From NCBI GenBank assembly GCA_003254905.1, contig QANU01064405.1:59937-123936 (forward strand): a DNA stretch of 64,000 bases, read 5' to 3'. Below are positions 24,501 to 36,420 of this stretch, piece by piece. The stretch is from Nissolia schottii (lineage: Eukaryota > Streptophyta > Magnoliopsida > Fabales > Fabaceae). How positions within the stretch are numbered: the stretch's first letter is position 1; every line of letters starts with the position of its first letter. A program made the position numbers and the translations under genes. The notes beneath the pieces are model-generated. The model saw only the letters and a program-made list of their open reading frames with translations. It was not told the DNA's origin and did no database searches.

Positions 24501-25196
24501 CTTTGTTAAAGTTACATTGATTTGATTTGAGACTCTCACATACGTGCATTCAACTTTGGAAAATACTTTTTACACAATAATTCAATTATTTACTTTCATA
24601 TTATTAAAATATTTAGCATTTTAAACAAGAAGAAGAAAACGTGAAAATGTGACTAAGATCTTTAAAGAAATAGATATCTTCCATTAATTTTTTTCTTCTA
24701 TTCTTCCTGCTCAAACTCAAAACAATTGAGATTTCGCGTAAAAAATTACCTAAAAGTCACGCATCCAATCACACATTTTTTTTAACTCACAAAAGAATTC
24801 ATTTTTTGTTGGTCTAGTTTATTTATTGAAAGGGTAATTTTTTTTTTCATTTTGTTGAAAGGCTCAAACTCGAGACCTCTATAAAGAGTGAGACATCATT
24901 AAAAGGGTATTTATAAACATAGAAATTATTCAAAATTTTATATATAAGTATTTAAATTTATTTTTCATTATGGTCGAATATTTATTTAACCTTTTCACAA
25001 TGTTTTATTTAGCATAATAAAAACAATGTGTATATTCCCAAAAAATATAAAATTGTAACTTATTTAGTTATTGGGCTGGGTTAAACTGACAATTTGTTAG
25101 GTCCAATGGACTGTAAAACAACTACCCGCCCAATAATTGCTTAATCTGCAAAATTCAAAGGCCAAGGTCCATCATCGATGGCCGAACATGCACTGA
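21596..25196. other. decayed retroelement DNA and FTSHI3 upstream region
   Basis: No intact gene. After the primer-binding site a few hundred bases of presumed element interior remain without recognisable protein domains. 22430-22960 repeats GCGCAATAGTGC and similar words. 23514-23740 is a separate tandem repeat. 24240-24300 ends in TTTTTGGTGTGACAC, which could be another LTR edge. From 24300 on the DNA is AT-rich and leads into the promoter of the gene starting at 25500. Confidence 0.4.
23514..23740. repeat. about 55-65 bp tandem repeat, GAGGATGGCGGTTCGAA type
   Basis: Four to five diverged units, each opening with (T)GAGGATGGCGNTTCGA followed by GCACTCAG or GCTCAG. Probably a minisatellite within an LTR or retroelement leader. 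Confidence 0.6.
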
Positions 25197-25499
25197 TTGT
25201 TGATATACCTTGTGAACCAGGACAGTACCACTTGGAAGTTAGACCAAAGGACATCGCTTTGTGTCTCATCTTCGTCGTCGAACAAACCAATCACACAACC
25301 AAGTACCAACAATTCCATTTTCCGTTTCATACATGATATGAGATCAGGTAATACACACCCTTCTTATTTTTGTTCACGTTTTACATCATGAAGCCCTCTA
25401 GCTCCAATTTTTTCAAGCTTCAAATTTCCTGTGGGGGTGATGCAGTTTGTTGGAAACTAGCAGATTTTATGTGCGTATTGTTTTGATTGAGGAAGAGGC

Positions 25500-28400
25500 A
25501 TGGCTTGTTTTTCTTTCTCTTGCAGTTTTGGGTCATTTGTTGCCCCATATAATTTGGGACTTGATATGGCACAAAGAAGATATTTTGGGGTGTATGGGGG
25601 TTTAAGCACTAGCCCATTTGTTTTTCCTTCTCTGGGGTTTAGTCAATGCTTTAAATTTCAGCATGGATTGGCTTGGAATCAGAAGCATGAGTGTTCTGAT
25701 AGAAAGGGTAGAGTTGCCTCATTGAGGTTCCCTTATTGTTGCAAGACTCAACATGGTCTTTCCAGTAACAATAAAATTGAGCCACTTGTGAGTAAAAGAA
25801 GCAGGGGCGACAGGAAGTCACACTATGATAAAGGGGGAAGTAATAGGTTGAAGAAGAGATTTTCGTTGAGGCTGCGGCCGAGGTTACGGCTATTAGCTTT
25901 AAGAATGAGAAGGGTTTCCATTCAATCTGCTGGAATCTTTATTCGTAAGAACATTAGAACAGTGGCATTTTCTTCCTCACTTTCTGTTGTGTTCAGCCTT
26001 TGTTTCCTGTTTTTGAAATTGACTGCACTCCCACCTCCAAAAATTGTTCCGTATTCGGATTTGATTGCAAACCTTCAAAATGGATCTGTTACAAAAGTTT
26101 TAGTGGAAGAGGGCTCCCGGCGTATATATTACAATATGAACTCGCCAACTGTAACAAGTGATCAGATTTCTGGTGAAGAATCACAAGTTGCTGATGTTTC
26201 AATTGATAGGGATATAGATAAGCTTACAAGTGAGGAAACTTCAAGAGCTGGCCAAACTCCTGTGGTGAATACATTAAGGAAATTTACAAGGCCTCGAGCT
26301 TCTGTTCCTGAGTGGCAGTATTCCACAAGAAAAATAGATCATGACGAAAAGTTCCTTGTTGGTTTAATGAGAGAAAAGGGAGTTACATATAGCTCCGCCC
26401 CTCAGTCTGCGTTAATGGCAATGAGGAGTACGTTGATAACTGTGATAACACTGTGGATTCCTTTAATTCCATTGATGTGGCTTCTATATCGTCAACTTTC
26501 TGCTGCTAATAGTCCTGCAAGGAAGCAGAAACCTCAAGGTCAGACAGTTGGATTTGATGACGTGGAAGGTGTTGATTCTGCTAAAGTAGAGCTCATGGAG
26601 GTAATTATCTCATACTATAATGTTTACGATAATTATGTACTACAAAAAGTGATTTTGTCTGTCTTGCTAGTTTGGGTTACGAAGTGACAGTTGCTTCTGA
26701 CACAATTACTTTTTCCTTTGTTGGGGAAAGTAAGAGGTGGCTGTACATTTAGCATTCCTTCATCGGTTATTCTCAAAGAGTAAGAATACCGGGTTATACT
26801 GATCCTAATTGGTTTATTTTCAAAGAGTAAGAATACTGGGTTGTACTGATCCTAATTGGTTTTTATATGTAGCTTGTAAGTAATATAAGTGATGAATTTC
26901 TAGGAAGATAGAAAGGGAGGAGGATTGTAGGCTGAATTAAAAGTTCAATGAGTAATGTTATATCTTCCTACAAGCGTTCCTACTAATCCTCCTACACACC
27001 AAATGGAGAAAAAAGTAAGAGCAATCAATGTATTGGAATATTAAAAAGTAATAAATTGTTACTTCATTTAGTATGTAGGAGGATTTGTAAGAGGATTTTA
27101 TAGGAGGATATAACATTACTCTAAGTTCAATAGGTTGAATGCTTGAGTTCTTAGGTACCTTGTCAGCGGCTCAGCGCTATATATAGTGCAATGGTGAATA
27201 TATGTATGCCTAGTTTCAAGACACAATAGTTAATACTTAGCTATTTCCTAAGACACTGTGTTTCCAATGCTTCACACTAATAACATGGCTAAACTCAACA
27301 ACCACATACATTATTCTTAACAATACGAGAGTAGATTGTTATCATTTATGGAATTTTTAAAATTTTGTTACCTAAAGTATTCTTATTTGTCAATAACATA
27401 GCAAGAAGAAATATGGGAACATTTTATTTGGGAAGCTCAACAATGGTAACTGATTTGGTAGTATAAACCATTTTTATTGAATCACACGATTCAAAATCTT
27501 GAATTGGGTAAGTTGATGTGATTTGCATGCCTGGCAATTCAAATTGCATAGTTGAATTGTGTTAATGATGAAATCACACCCTTTGCCCTCTCAATTGTTC
27601 AATTCACGTTGAAATCGTGAATTGCTATGTCAGCAGCTATTCTTCTTGGCACTGCACGCGCAGGTCGATGAAGGTCATGAAACTAGGTCAGGTCATTTTG
27701 ACCCAATGCAACCCTAAACCCGAAAGTCTTGAGGGAGTCACATTCTCCTTCTTCACAACTGACGTCCCTGACTCCTTGCTTCTTCGCGTTCTTGTTACTT
27801 CACTTCAAACTCAAAACAAAGACTTGAGGCATCATCAACTCCCTCTCTCTCCATCTTGTTTCATTTTTTTCTTGTCACTTCCTTTTGTCCTCCTCAATTC
27901 TTTTATAACCCTCATCAATGGCTACAAAAAGAAAGGTGAAAAAATATGTTACTTGGGAGCATTGCAAGTCTATAATTTTTCAAAGTTGCATGCACAAGAT
28001 CAATTTCTTTCTTTAAATATGAGACTCTAACTTCATGATAAGTTGGTGGTTTCAAGCCCCTGCCATATGCTAATTGGTTTAACCATGTCAACAAAATAGG
28101 GACTCCATAACAAATTAAATGGTAATGCATTACCATACATGCATCTATAAATATACTAGTATATTAGGTTTAAAAGGGTTTAGAGTCAAAACAACCCGTT
28201 TTTGCGATCTGCGCGCATGCAGGGCTTAGAAGAATCGCCACTGACCGAGAACTCACAATTCCAACACAAATTGGACGATTCCAACTGCAAATCGTGCATC
28301 ATCAACCTGATTCAACTATGCTTTTTGAATCTCCTGGCATGTGAATCATACGATTCGATAACACTAGCAGACAGCAGTAGGGTACTAGAAACACAAACAT

Positions 28401-31400
28401 CTTAATTTCATTTGGTATTTCTAGTAATTTGTCACATGGAGGTTAGAATTAAAGACCAATTGTAGAGTTTTTAGCTAATGACATGGTACAAAAGCATTAA
28501 ATCTTTTAGTATCAGGAGCTAAGAAAGTGCCTCTAACGCCATGGTTAAGAATTTGTGAGTTTTGGCATATTTTTTTATAGATTATAGATAAGATTCTGGT
28601 TGTTCTATAGCCAAATCCAGAATTCATTATAACTGAAATGATTATGTTAAAATCCATTTAACCATCTACATAAAGAAATAATAGATCATGTGGAACGTCA
28701 TTCATTCTATTTTATGTCAATTTTCTTTTTGGAAGTGTCCGGATGTGGTTTTTGCATGCTCTTGAACCGAGTACAAAAGTGTTCGTTTATTCTTAAGGTT
28801 CAATTATGTTGGATCTTATCAATCTTGTGCAGTGTTCCATGTTGATATGCTTTTTTGACTATTTAAATATTCTAGCATTAGCTAATACCTCTTGTTGTTG
28901 TGTGATGAGCATACTAATGCCAGATTAGTCTGTTAAATCTAAAACATGATTAACTTGCCATTTAGATATGCTAAACATTAGTCTTTCAAAGTTACTGTAT
29001 CCTCTAGGTTTTAGGTATAGCCTTTGACAGTTAGGTCATTGTCATTGAAGGCTATGGCATATGCACCAAATCGCATGAGTAATGAAGTGATACTACGTAT
29101 TGTTCTCACAAGTTTTGAGTCTCCCAGTCCTACTTCACTAATTTTGTATTATATTTCTTACTCCACTGAAATCGCTTGATTTCAATTTGTATAGCTCAAG
29201 TTATGCTCTATTTAGTGTAAGGATGCCAGGATTCACGCGAGACAGCAACATTGATTTTGCATACTTTTCTCCTTGAAAATGGTAGAATTTGCTTAACTAC
29301 TCGAATTATTTGAAATCTCTCAAATACAACCTCTGGATCAAAAGTTATTTGTATTTCATTGCAAGCTGTTCAGAATTTATGCAAATGAGCTACGGGCTAC
29401 GGCTATATCTTTTGCTCCACTTTCTTTATACCATTCATTCAAGACAGCTATGATTTGATCTCAAAATCTGACTATTCATCCTAAAATTGTCAACATGTGA
29501 CCATTACCACAGCCTTACAAGTCAGATAAATTGTGGCTACTTCGACATGAAAGCTCTCAAAATCATGTCAAAATAAGCACAGGATGTCTTCTTTAAACCT
29601 GATTGCATCCAAATGTTGTAGTTTGAAATATTTATATTATAACTATATGTAGTTTTCACTGATTGATGTCCACTGTAGATTGCTTTGCTTTGCTTTGAGA
29701 GATTTGACCATTGCATTTGTTGAAAATACTAGAGAAACTAATGGTTTGGAGAAGAGAGAGTAAAAAATTATTGTTTAACCTGGTCCCTTTGTATATTGAC
29801 TAATTTCAAGTTTCATATAATTTGTCTTGTAATGTAGTTAATCAACTTTATTGTTTTCCTTTTTATTGACACAGTCCCTTATTTGTAGATAGTTTCATGT
29901 CTGCAAGGGGATATAAACTACCAAAAGGTAGGGGCAAAGTTACCTAGAGGTGTGTTGCTGGTGGGTCCTCCCGGAACAGGAAAAACATTACTTGCACGGG
30001 CAGTGGCAGGGGAAGCAGGTGTACCCTTTTTCACTGTGTCTGCCAGTGAGTTTGTGGAGTTGTTTGTTGGAAGAGGCGCAGCTAGAATCAGAGACCTTTT
30101 CAATTCGGCAAGGAAGTTTGCACCTTCAATCATATTTATTGATGAACTTGATGCGGTTGGAGGCAGGCGTGGAAGAAGTTTCAATGATGAACGTGACCAA
30201 ACGCTGAACCAGGCAAGCTTACTCAATAAATTGTGTTTATTTTGTTGCAACAAACCATTGAACAAAAGTTGTTGCTTACTGCTTAATTGATGTTAGATCT
30301 AGTAGGATTTCTGCTGTCAAAACTGTTAAGATTAAAAATAAATATATTTACTATCTTAGATTGATCTTTATTGATTCAGTTTATTCTAGGTTAATTTCCT
30401 TCCATTATCTCATGATTCTCTTTCTAGCCTATAAATAGGTTCATCTCTTTGTAATGAGACACAACAACATTACACATCTATTAAGTAATATAATTACCTT
30501 TTTCGCTATCTGATTATTCTTCTCTAATCCTATTTTATTATTTTGTTCTGCTCCACCATGAAACTTAACATTGTATCATAGCGTTACCATCCTCCGTGAC
30601 CTTGTCACCCTTCCATTACCAGGGTTCTAATCTAAAATGGGAACTCTATTTTAATTCCCCTCCATTATTCTTTGGTGCCTAATTTTCTCCCAAAGTTCTT
30701 TTTGCCGTACAACTGTTGTGCATCAATTTCAGCAAGCACTGTCCATCGTTGTTTAGCAACCCCACCACTAGACTCGCCATCCTCTGCCGCTGCCACCCAG
30801 GGGAGTCATGTCTCGTTCTGGTGCCCCACGTGCTCACACGTGCTACCTGCCTTCTCTGATGCGAAGACCACGCCATCGCTTCCCACTGCACGTGATAGCG
30901 TGTCCGCCGCCACCTTTGGCCGCTGTTTGCACTACCGAGCATGCCTCAGTCTCCTCTTTCTAGATCTATTCTCAAATCATTCATCCAGGCATTATGGCAC
31001 TTTGGATACTATTTTCGTTTCTGTTTTTGCCCCTATTGTGTGACTCATAGCTGCCTCAGCCTCCGTATGTCTGCCACGGGTGCCTCTACTTATTGCTACA
31101 GTGTTTAGCCTGTGAGGGGGAGACTTTCTGGTGGTTTCGGTGCTTCATTCCCACTTACCACTGTGCCTACTTTCTAGTGGTTCTGGTGCTTCATTCCCGT
31201 GCTTACTACTATGCCCACTTTCCTACTTTCCCGTAGTTTTGGTGCTTCATTCCTGTGCTTACCACTATGCCTATACCATTTGTTCCATTTCCGGCGAGCT
31301 ACTCACCGCCTGGCAATCGTCTTCCTCCGCATGTGCCTCTTCCTTCTCTGCTTAATCATGACAAGCTTAAAGCTCCATGCCTTTTAGCTTGAGAGGGAGT

Positions 31401-32913
31401 GTTAAGAATAAAAATAAATATGTATTTAATATCTTAGATTGATCTTTATTGATTCAGTTTATTCTAGGTTGATTTCCTTCCATTATCTCGTGATTCTCTT
31501 TCTAGCTTATAAATAGGTTCATCTCTTTGTCATGAGACACACCAACAATACACATTTATTCAGTAATATAATTACCTTTTTCGCTCTTTGATTATTCTTC
31601 TCTAATCCTAATTTATTATTTCTTTTGCTCCACCATGAAACTTAACAAAAACGATGTAAACTCGTCTAAAACTTCTGTATTCTTACAGATTGCCTATTTT
31701 CCTTAGATGCACAGTTCAGATAACTGTATTTTTTCCATTACTTTCTGTTTTCCTTCACTTTTTTTTTTTGGTGACACTTCTTTAGCCTTACCCTCAATCT
31801 TGGCCAAAAAATGTTCAAAAGTCCAGCCTCTTATCAACTATTTCTTAGTATTAATTTGTGCTCTCTACTTGAAATACCAAGATTTCATATGTTAATTGGA
31901 ATTTCAGTAATAAAGTTTGAATAATTTCATGTACTTTGGAGAGCTGTTATATGCCCTAAGCTGAGCGTAGATGTTTTTTCTGTGTATGTAGTTGCTGACA
32001 GAAATGGACGGATTTGAATCAGAGATGAGAGTGGTTGTCATTGCAGCAACTAACCGGCCTGAAGCGTTGGATCCAGCCCTTTGCCGCCCTGGTCGTTTCT
32101 CGAGAAAAGTATTTGTTGGGGAGCCCGATGAAGAAGGAAGGAGAAAGATATTGGCTGTACATCTAAGAGGAGTTCCTTTAGAGGAGGACACAAACATCAT
32201 TTGTCATTTAATTGCTTCTCTTACTGCCAGCTTTGTAGGCGCTGATCTTGCAAACATTGTTAATGAAGCTGCTTTGCTTGCTGCCCGCAGAGGTAAAGAT
32301 CAACTCACAATTTTACAGTCAAGTCACTACAGCTTCTTTCATCACAGTAGCTTGTATATCTCTTCTTATGTTAAAAGTATATAACCAAATATCAGGTGCT
32401 GTTGCACCTAATTCTGTATAAATTTAGTTGCACAATGTTAGAAATAAAGAAAATACGTAGTTATGTCTGTAATATATCTTTAACTTTCATATAATATCTC
32501 ACATTCTAGCTTAGAATATTAAAGAGTCTCTCAAATGATCTCTTAGCATTGATTTCTATATTTTCTTATAATTCATTATTTGTTTCCTACTTTAATTATA
32601 TCAGGATTCTAGTCTTATAAATTGGGATTGATTGCTTTATGTTTTGCTTTCAATGAATATGGTAGGAGTGACCAGAAAGTCCTGAGTGTGTATATATTTG
32701 GATTTTGCAGGTAGCGAAACTGTGGCAAGGGAAGATATAATGGAAGCTATTGAAAGAGCAAAGTTTGGAATCAATGACAAACAGTTTAGGTCTAGTAAAA
32801 TAAGCAAGGAGTTAGGTAAGCTATTCCCTTGGATGCCATCATTGATGGGAAGAAGTGACAGGAGACAGGATGACCTGCAAGGACCATTAGGTTATCAATC
32901 ATTGAGCTCATGA
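25500..32913 (+). CDS. FTSHI3: FTSHI3-type plastid AAA-ATPase, protease-less FtsH
   Basis: Exons 25500-26600, 29889-30212, 31992-32292 and 32711-32913 give 1929 nt and 642 aa. The N-terminus is rich in Ser and basic residues, fitting a plastid transit peptide. Two membrane segments lie near residues 155-174 and 311-330, flanking an FtsH extracellular-type region. The AAA module has Walker A GPPGTGKT (393-400), Walker B IIFIDE (448-453), the [11 protein letters not shown] pore-side region and the RPGRF second region of homology. After [10 protein letters not shown] the protein runs straight to a short tail ending GYQSLSS. There is no HEXXH and no M41 peptidase domain, which is the mark of the FtsHi group. 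The tail and the [16 protein letters not shown] block match my recollection of Arabidopsis FTSHI3. Intron 2 (30213-31991) has a GC donor (CAG then GCAAGC) and contains an LTR element. Intron 1 (3.3 kb) contains a MITE. Confidence 0.93.
26950..27122. mobile_element. MITE in intron 1 of FTSHI3
   Basis: Termini GAGTAATGTTATATCTTCCT and, in complement at the right end, AGAGTAATGTTATATCCTCC. AAGTTCAAT flanks both sides (26941-26949 and 27123-27131), a 9-bp duplication suggesting a Mutator-like origin. No coding. Confidence 0.75.
27460..28370. mobile_element. possible inverted-repeat element in intron 1 of FTSHI3
   Basis: The two ends carry related inverted sequences: AATCACACGATTCAAA and GCATAGTTGAATTGTGTTAATGATG on the left; in complement CGAATCGTATGATTCACA and GCATAGTTGAATCAGGTTGATGATG on the right. 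The interior includes a 137-codon plus-strand frame with no recognised domain. I did not find a target duplication, so the limits are approximate. Confidence 0.35.
30324..31647 (+). mobile_element. complete small non-autonomous LTR retroelement in FTSHI3 intron 2
   Basis: Two LTRs of 247 and 248 bp (30324-30570, 31400-31647) both run TGTTAAG to CTTAACA and differ at roughly 15-20 positions. AAAAC is duplicated exactly on both flanks (30319-30323, 31648-31652). After the 5' LTR, TTGTATCATAGC is a decayed initiator-tRNA primer-binding site. Before the 3' LTR, GAGAGGGAG is the polypurine tract. The 829-bp interior encodes no gag or pol domain I can see, so mobilisation must have used proteins from another element, probably Ty1-copia. 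It lies in the same orientation as the gene. Confidence 0.9.
31127..31290. repeat. tandem repeat inside the small LTR element
   Basis: Three units of roughly 50-60 bp share TTCGGTGCTTCATTCC and CTTACCACTATGCC. They make up part of the interior just before the polypurine tract. Confidence 0.65.
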
Positions 32914-33235
32914 ATGTGTTTGCCATTCATATGTACTTTATATATATCCTTAATTTTTATTTCCTTTTTATTTTTCATTGATTTCTTTTTATGCAAGAAA
33001 TTTTGATTTCCCTTTGTATGATGCCCAAGAATTGGTAGCAGAAAACGAGAAGCCATCTTACAAATAGGGTAAATATAATAGCTGGCAACAGCACACGTTT
33101 TTGGCCATTATGCACGTGATACCTTGACATTTAAAAGTGAGAAGCTCACTTTAATGCGAGGGGCTCACAGCAATGACTAACATGGTCCTCATTATCTTTT
33201 GGATCACATGGTACTAATAATTGGTATGGACTGCT

Positions 33236-33690
33236 TAAACAAATTTTTGAATTAGAATATGTGCACAATGGCTCATCTCATCAAGTTGTACTTTTCTGTT
33301 GTGATTGGTATGATCTAAACATAACTCGAAATCATTCTGACTACAAGATCACTGAGATTAATCCTACAAGGCGGTACAGAGAGTATGATCTATTCATTGT
33401 TGTTGAAAGAGCAAGACAAGTTTATTACGCAAACTATTTGGGAGCTAGCCATTCAAGTTGGAAAGTTGTGATGAAATGCAAGCTAAGTGGTTAAATTGAG
33501 TTTAATGACACAGAATCTTTAGACAATATATTTGATCAAGCATATCAATTGCCTGAGCTTATCCCGGCAACGATAATTGTTGATTTTCCATTGCCTACGA
33601 CATTAGCCAATAGTATATTTGATGATCACCATGACATTGTTGAACTCTCTAATCTCGAACAACATGCAAGTGATGAAGGAGTTCGATGAT
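33236..33690 (+). pseudogene. CACTA (En/Spm) transposase C-terminal fragment, DUF4216-like
   Basis: A plus-strand frame from 33261 to 33494 reads VLFCCDWYDLN, then YKITEINPTRRYREYDLFI, then VYYANYLG and SSWKVVMK. This order of motifs is what I recall for the DUF4216 domain near the C-terminus of plant CACTA transposases. It breaks at a TAA and continues in pieces to about 33690. The rest of the transposase is missing, so this is a deletion remnant, followed by subterminal repeats at 34300-34745. Confidence 0.75.
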
Positions 33691-34300
33691 GAACTTTGTT
33701 CTGAAAGTTACGATGACAGTTTTGAACTTTCAAAATAGTATATGTAATTATTTAAGAATTTGTAACACAATTTCATTTGAATATTATGTATAATTTTCTT
33801 ATTAAATTTTACTGCACAAATTCATTTCTTAGTAGTTAATTCTTTATAAGGATAGATTATTATTTCTATATTAAAATAAATACGTAACTATTTGGTTGTA
33901 TATTATATATAATTATTTGTTATATTTAATAAAAACATTAATTGGAATAATTAAATGTACATCTATTTAATAAAATTTTAAATTATACCTTTTAATTTTA
34001 TATGCATTGCATATTTTGGTATTAGATAACTATTAAATTATTTATTATAATTACTAAATATATTATTGAATTTAATATTTATTTAATTCAATAATTATAT
34101 ACTTATTTCATATATAATTTATAGAACTAAATAATAATTTAATTAATTTATTATTTAATTAAATAATTATATTATTAAATATATAATTTATTGTATTAAA
34201 TAATAATTTAATATTTGCAATAATAATAAAAATTAAATATATTTTTTAAATTAATTATTATTACCATTGAAAAATTCCTGCAGTAACATTCTGACGATAA
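33691..34300. other. AT-rich DNA inside the CACTA remnant
   Basis: Very AT-rich, dominated by TTTAATTAAATAATT-type words. No gene. It probably corresponds to the untranslated 3' part of the element. Confidence 0.4.
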
Positions 34301-34745
34301 TATTCATAATTACCGTCGGTTATAGTCGACGGTAATTTGAACGCATGATGTACATATACCATCAAATTTTCATCGGAGTTAATCAACGGTATACGAAATA
34401 AAATATTAATATTATTATTGTCGGTTTAAAACCGACGGTAATTTGTGTACAAATATCATTAAATTTTCGTCAAAATTAACTGATGGTATACGAAATAAAA
34501 TATTAATATCACTACCGTCAGTTTTATTCGACGGCAAACAATTCAATACAAACCGCTTTTGGACCGCAATTACCGTCGGTCGTCACCGACACTAATTACC
34601 GTCTGCGATATAGATCTGAAGGTAATAAGTTACCATCGAGATTTGAGGCTATTACCCTTGGTCTATTTGCCGACGGTAAGCCCGATGGAAAGCAAAAAAT
34701 CTGACGGTAATGTGGAAAAAAATCCAATAGTAACTCTGACGATAA
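34300..34745. repeat. CACTA subterminal inverted-repeat array (ACCGTCGG)
   Basis: At least seven copies of TTACCGTCGGT or its complement, several as small hairpins such as ATTACCGTCG with CGACGGTAAT at 34309-34336. In CACTA elements such arrays are binding sites for the element's DNA-binding protein. The same word occurs near the CACTA remnant at 46330-46740. A clean CACTA terminus was not found next to it. Confidence 0.7.
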
Positions 34746-35265
34746 TGAATGTTTATCTTAAAGTGAAAATATGTCTTATTTTTACTTTAATAATTTAATA
34801 ATAAGATTTCTTAATTATTTTACCCTCTAAAATGAGGGATTTTACTTTAGAATCCTTACCTCAGCCTCATGAATGTAAAATGTGTTGTTGTAACAGAATT
34901 TGTTAACTTACAACATTTAAGTGTCACATACTGGGTGGGTTTCTCGTGGTCCTTGCAAATCTTTCTTTCACAACTACAAAGTAATGTCTCTACCATCAGA
35001 AACACCATAAACAACAAATCTTTCTTTTACAACTCTAGTATGATGTCACTGAGAGCTAGTAGCTTAAACAACATCTCTCTTAATCCAGTGTTAAGAGCTA
35101 ATTTAAAGGACCCTTATTCGACTCTTATTGACGAACATATAATATGTTTAAATCAAATATATATTTATCTTCGAAAAACAAAAGCATATTAGAGCTCGTT
35201 TTGATACCAGTTGTTAGGAAAGATGAGAAGGTGCCAAATTCATTAAATTTGAGAGCAAAATTATA
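34746..35265. other. intergenic DNA between CACTA remnant and hAT-like element
   Basis: No recognised gene. A 107-codon plus-strand frame (34869-35192) matches no family I know and has AT-driven composition. Confidence 0.35.
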
Positions 35266-35273
35266 ATCATCAA

Positions 35274-35837
35274 CATGATTGTTAAACTCTCGAGTTAACT
35301 CGTAAACTCTTATGAGTTTACAATTTTACTACACAAAATGCGTTAACACTTATGTAAACTCCTTTTTGGTAAACTCGTACGAGTTTAAGTAAACTCTCGA
35401 TTTTACTAGCAAGTTTACAAATTAAAATCTACCTACAAGTTTACCTCAAAATGTACAAATTTTGTAACTTTGTTGGATACTTACCTAACTTTGTTTATAT
35501 TAGATAGTATATATTGAGTTTATTTAGCTAATTTCATATATTTATCATAATTGAGCTATGTTTTATTAAACTATAAAATAATACAAATACTAAATAAAGT
35601 ATGACATAACCGCTAAGTGTCATGTATTAAGGTGTATTTTATGATATTTCTTTCATTAATTTAATTTAAAGCTAACATTATTCAATTTCAATTATCAATA
35701 CAATATTTAATCAAGTTTAGTTCCTAATTATATTGCTTATAACATTTTTTTTACGTATGAAAACTCATACGAGTTTACGATTCGAGTTTGCTGAGACTTT
35801 ACGAGTTTTTCTTAAACTGTCGAGTTTGACAACCTTG
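35274..35837. mobile_element. hAT-like non-autonomous element with perfect 8-bp target duplication
   Basis: It opens CATGATTGTTAAACTC; the right end in complement is CAAGGTTGTCAAACTC. ATCATCAA is duplicated exactly on both flanks (35266-35273, 35838-35845). The subterminal zones repeat ACTCGTACGAGTTTA-type words, and the core is AT-rich without coding. It is the best-preserved copy of the family also seen at 1-497 and 7287-8012. Confidence 0.85.
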
Positions 35838-36227
35838 ATCATCAATAGATAACTTTTGCACGGCTAAAATTGCAAACCATCCTCCAAGATAACTTATGCC
35901 AACAAAGTTGCAAATCCTCCATAGCTGCAACTTTTGAGAACAAAGTTGCAAACCCTCTATTATTAGGGCACCTCAAATATTTGCTCCCTTCCCATATCCT
36001 AACCAATTCCTTACAAGTATTTATAGGTCAACAACAATTTACAAGACAATCAATTATTACAATATTAATCTTAATAATTAATAATTTCATATTTTATCAA
36101 ATAAATCTCTCATAATTTTTTCTCTCATAACAATCAAAATATTCACAAATACTTTTACAATAATTATAATTAAAACACAAATCTCTCGAGAATAGGAAAC
36201 TATCAATATTAAAATAATAAAAACTAA

Positions 36228-36311
36228 TAATAAAAATAAAAACAATAATAATGATAAAATAAATATAAATATAATAATAATTATTATTATAAAAATAATA
36301 ATGAAAATAAA

Positions 36312-36351
<40 letters not shown>

Positions 36352-36420
36352 GTAATGTAAATAATAATAATAATAATAATAATGATAATAATAAGAAGAA
36401 GAAGAAGAAGAAGAAGAAGT
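36228..36420. repeat. compound trinucleotide microsatellite
   Basis: Long AAT/TAA runs with interruptions (36228-36395) pass into (AAG)n ending near 36419. Confidence 0.9.

Noticed and set aside
30672..31043. 123-codon ORF in the interior of the small LTR element
   Set aside because: No gag or pol motif, and composition of the interior is mixed; treated as element interior.
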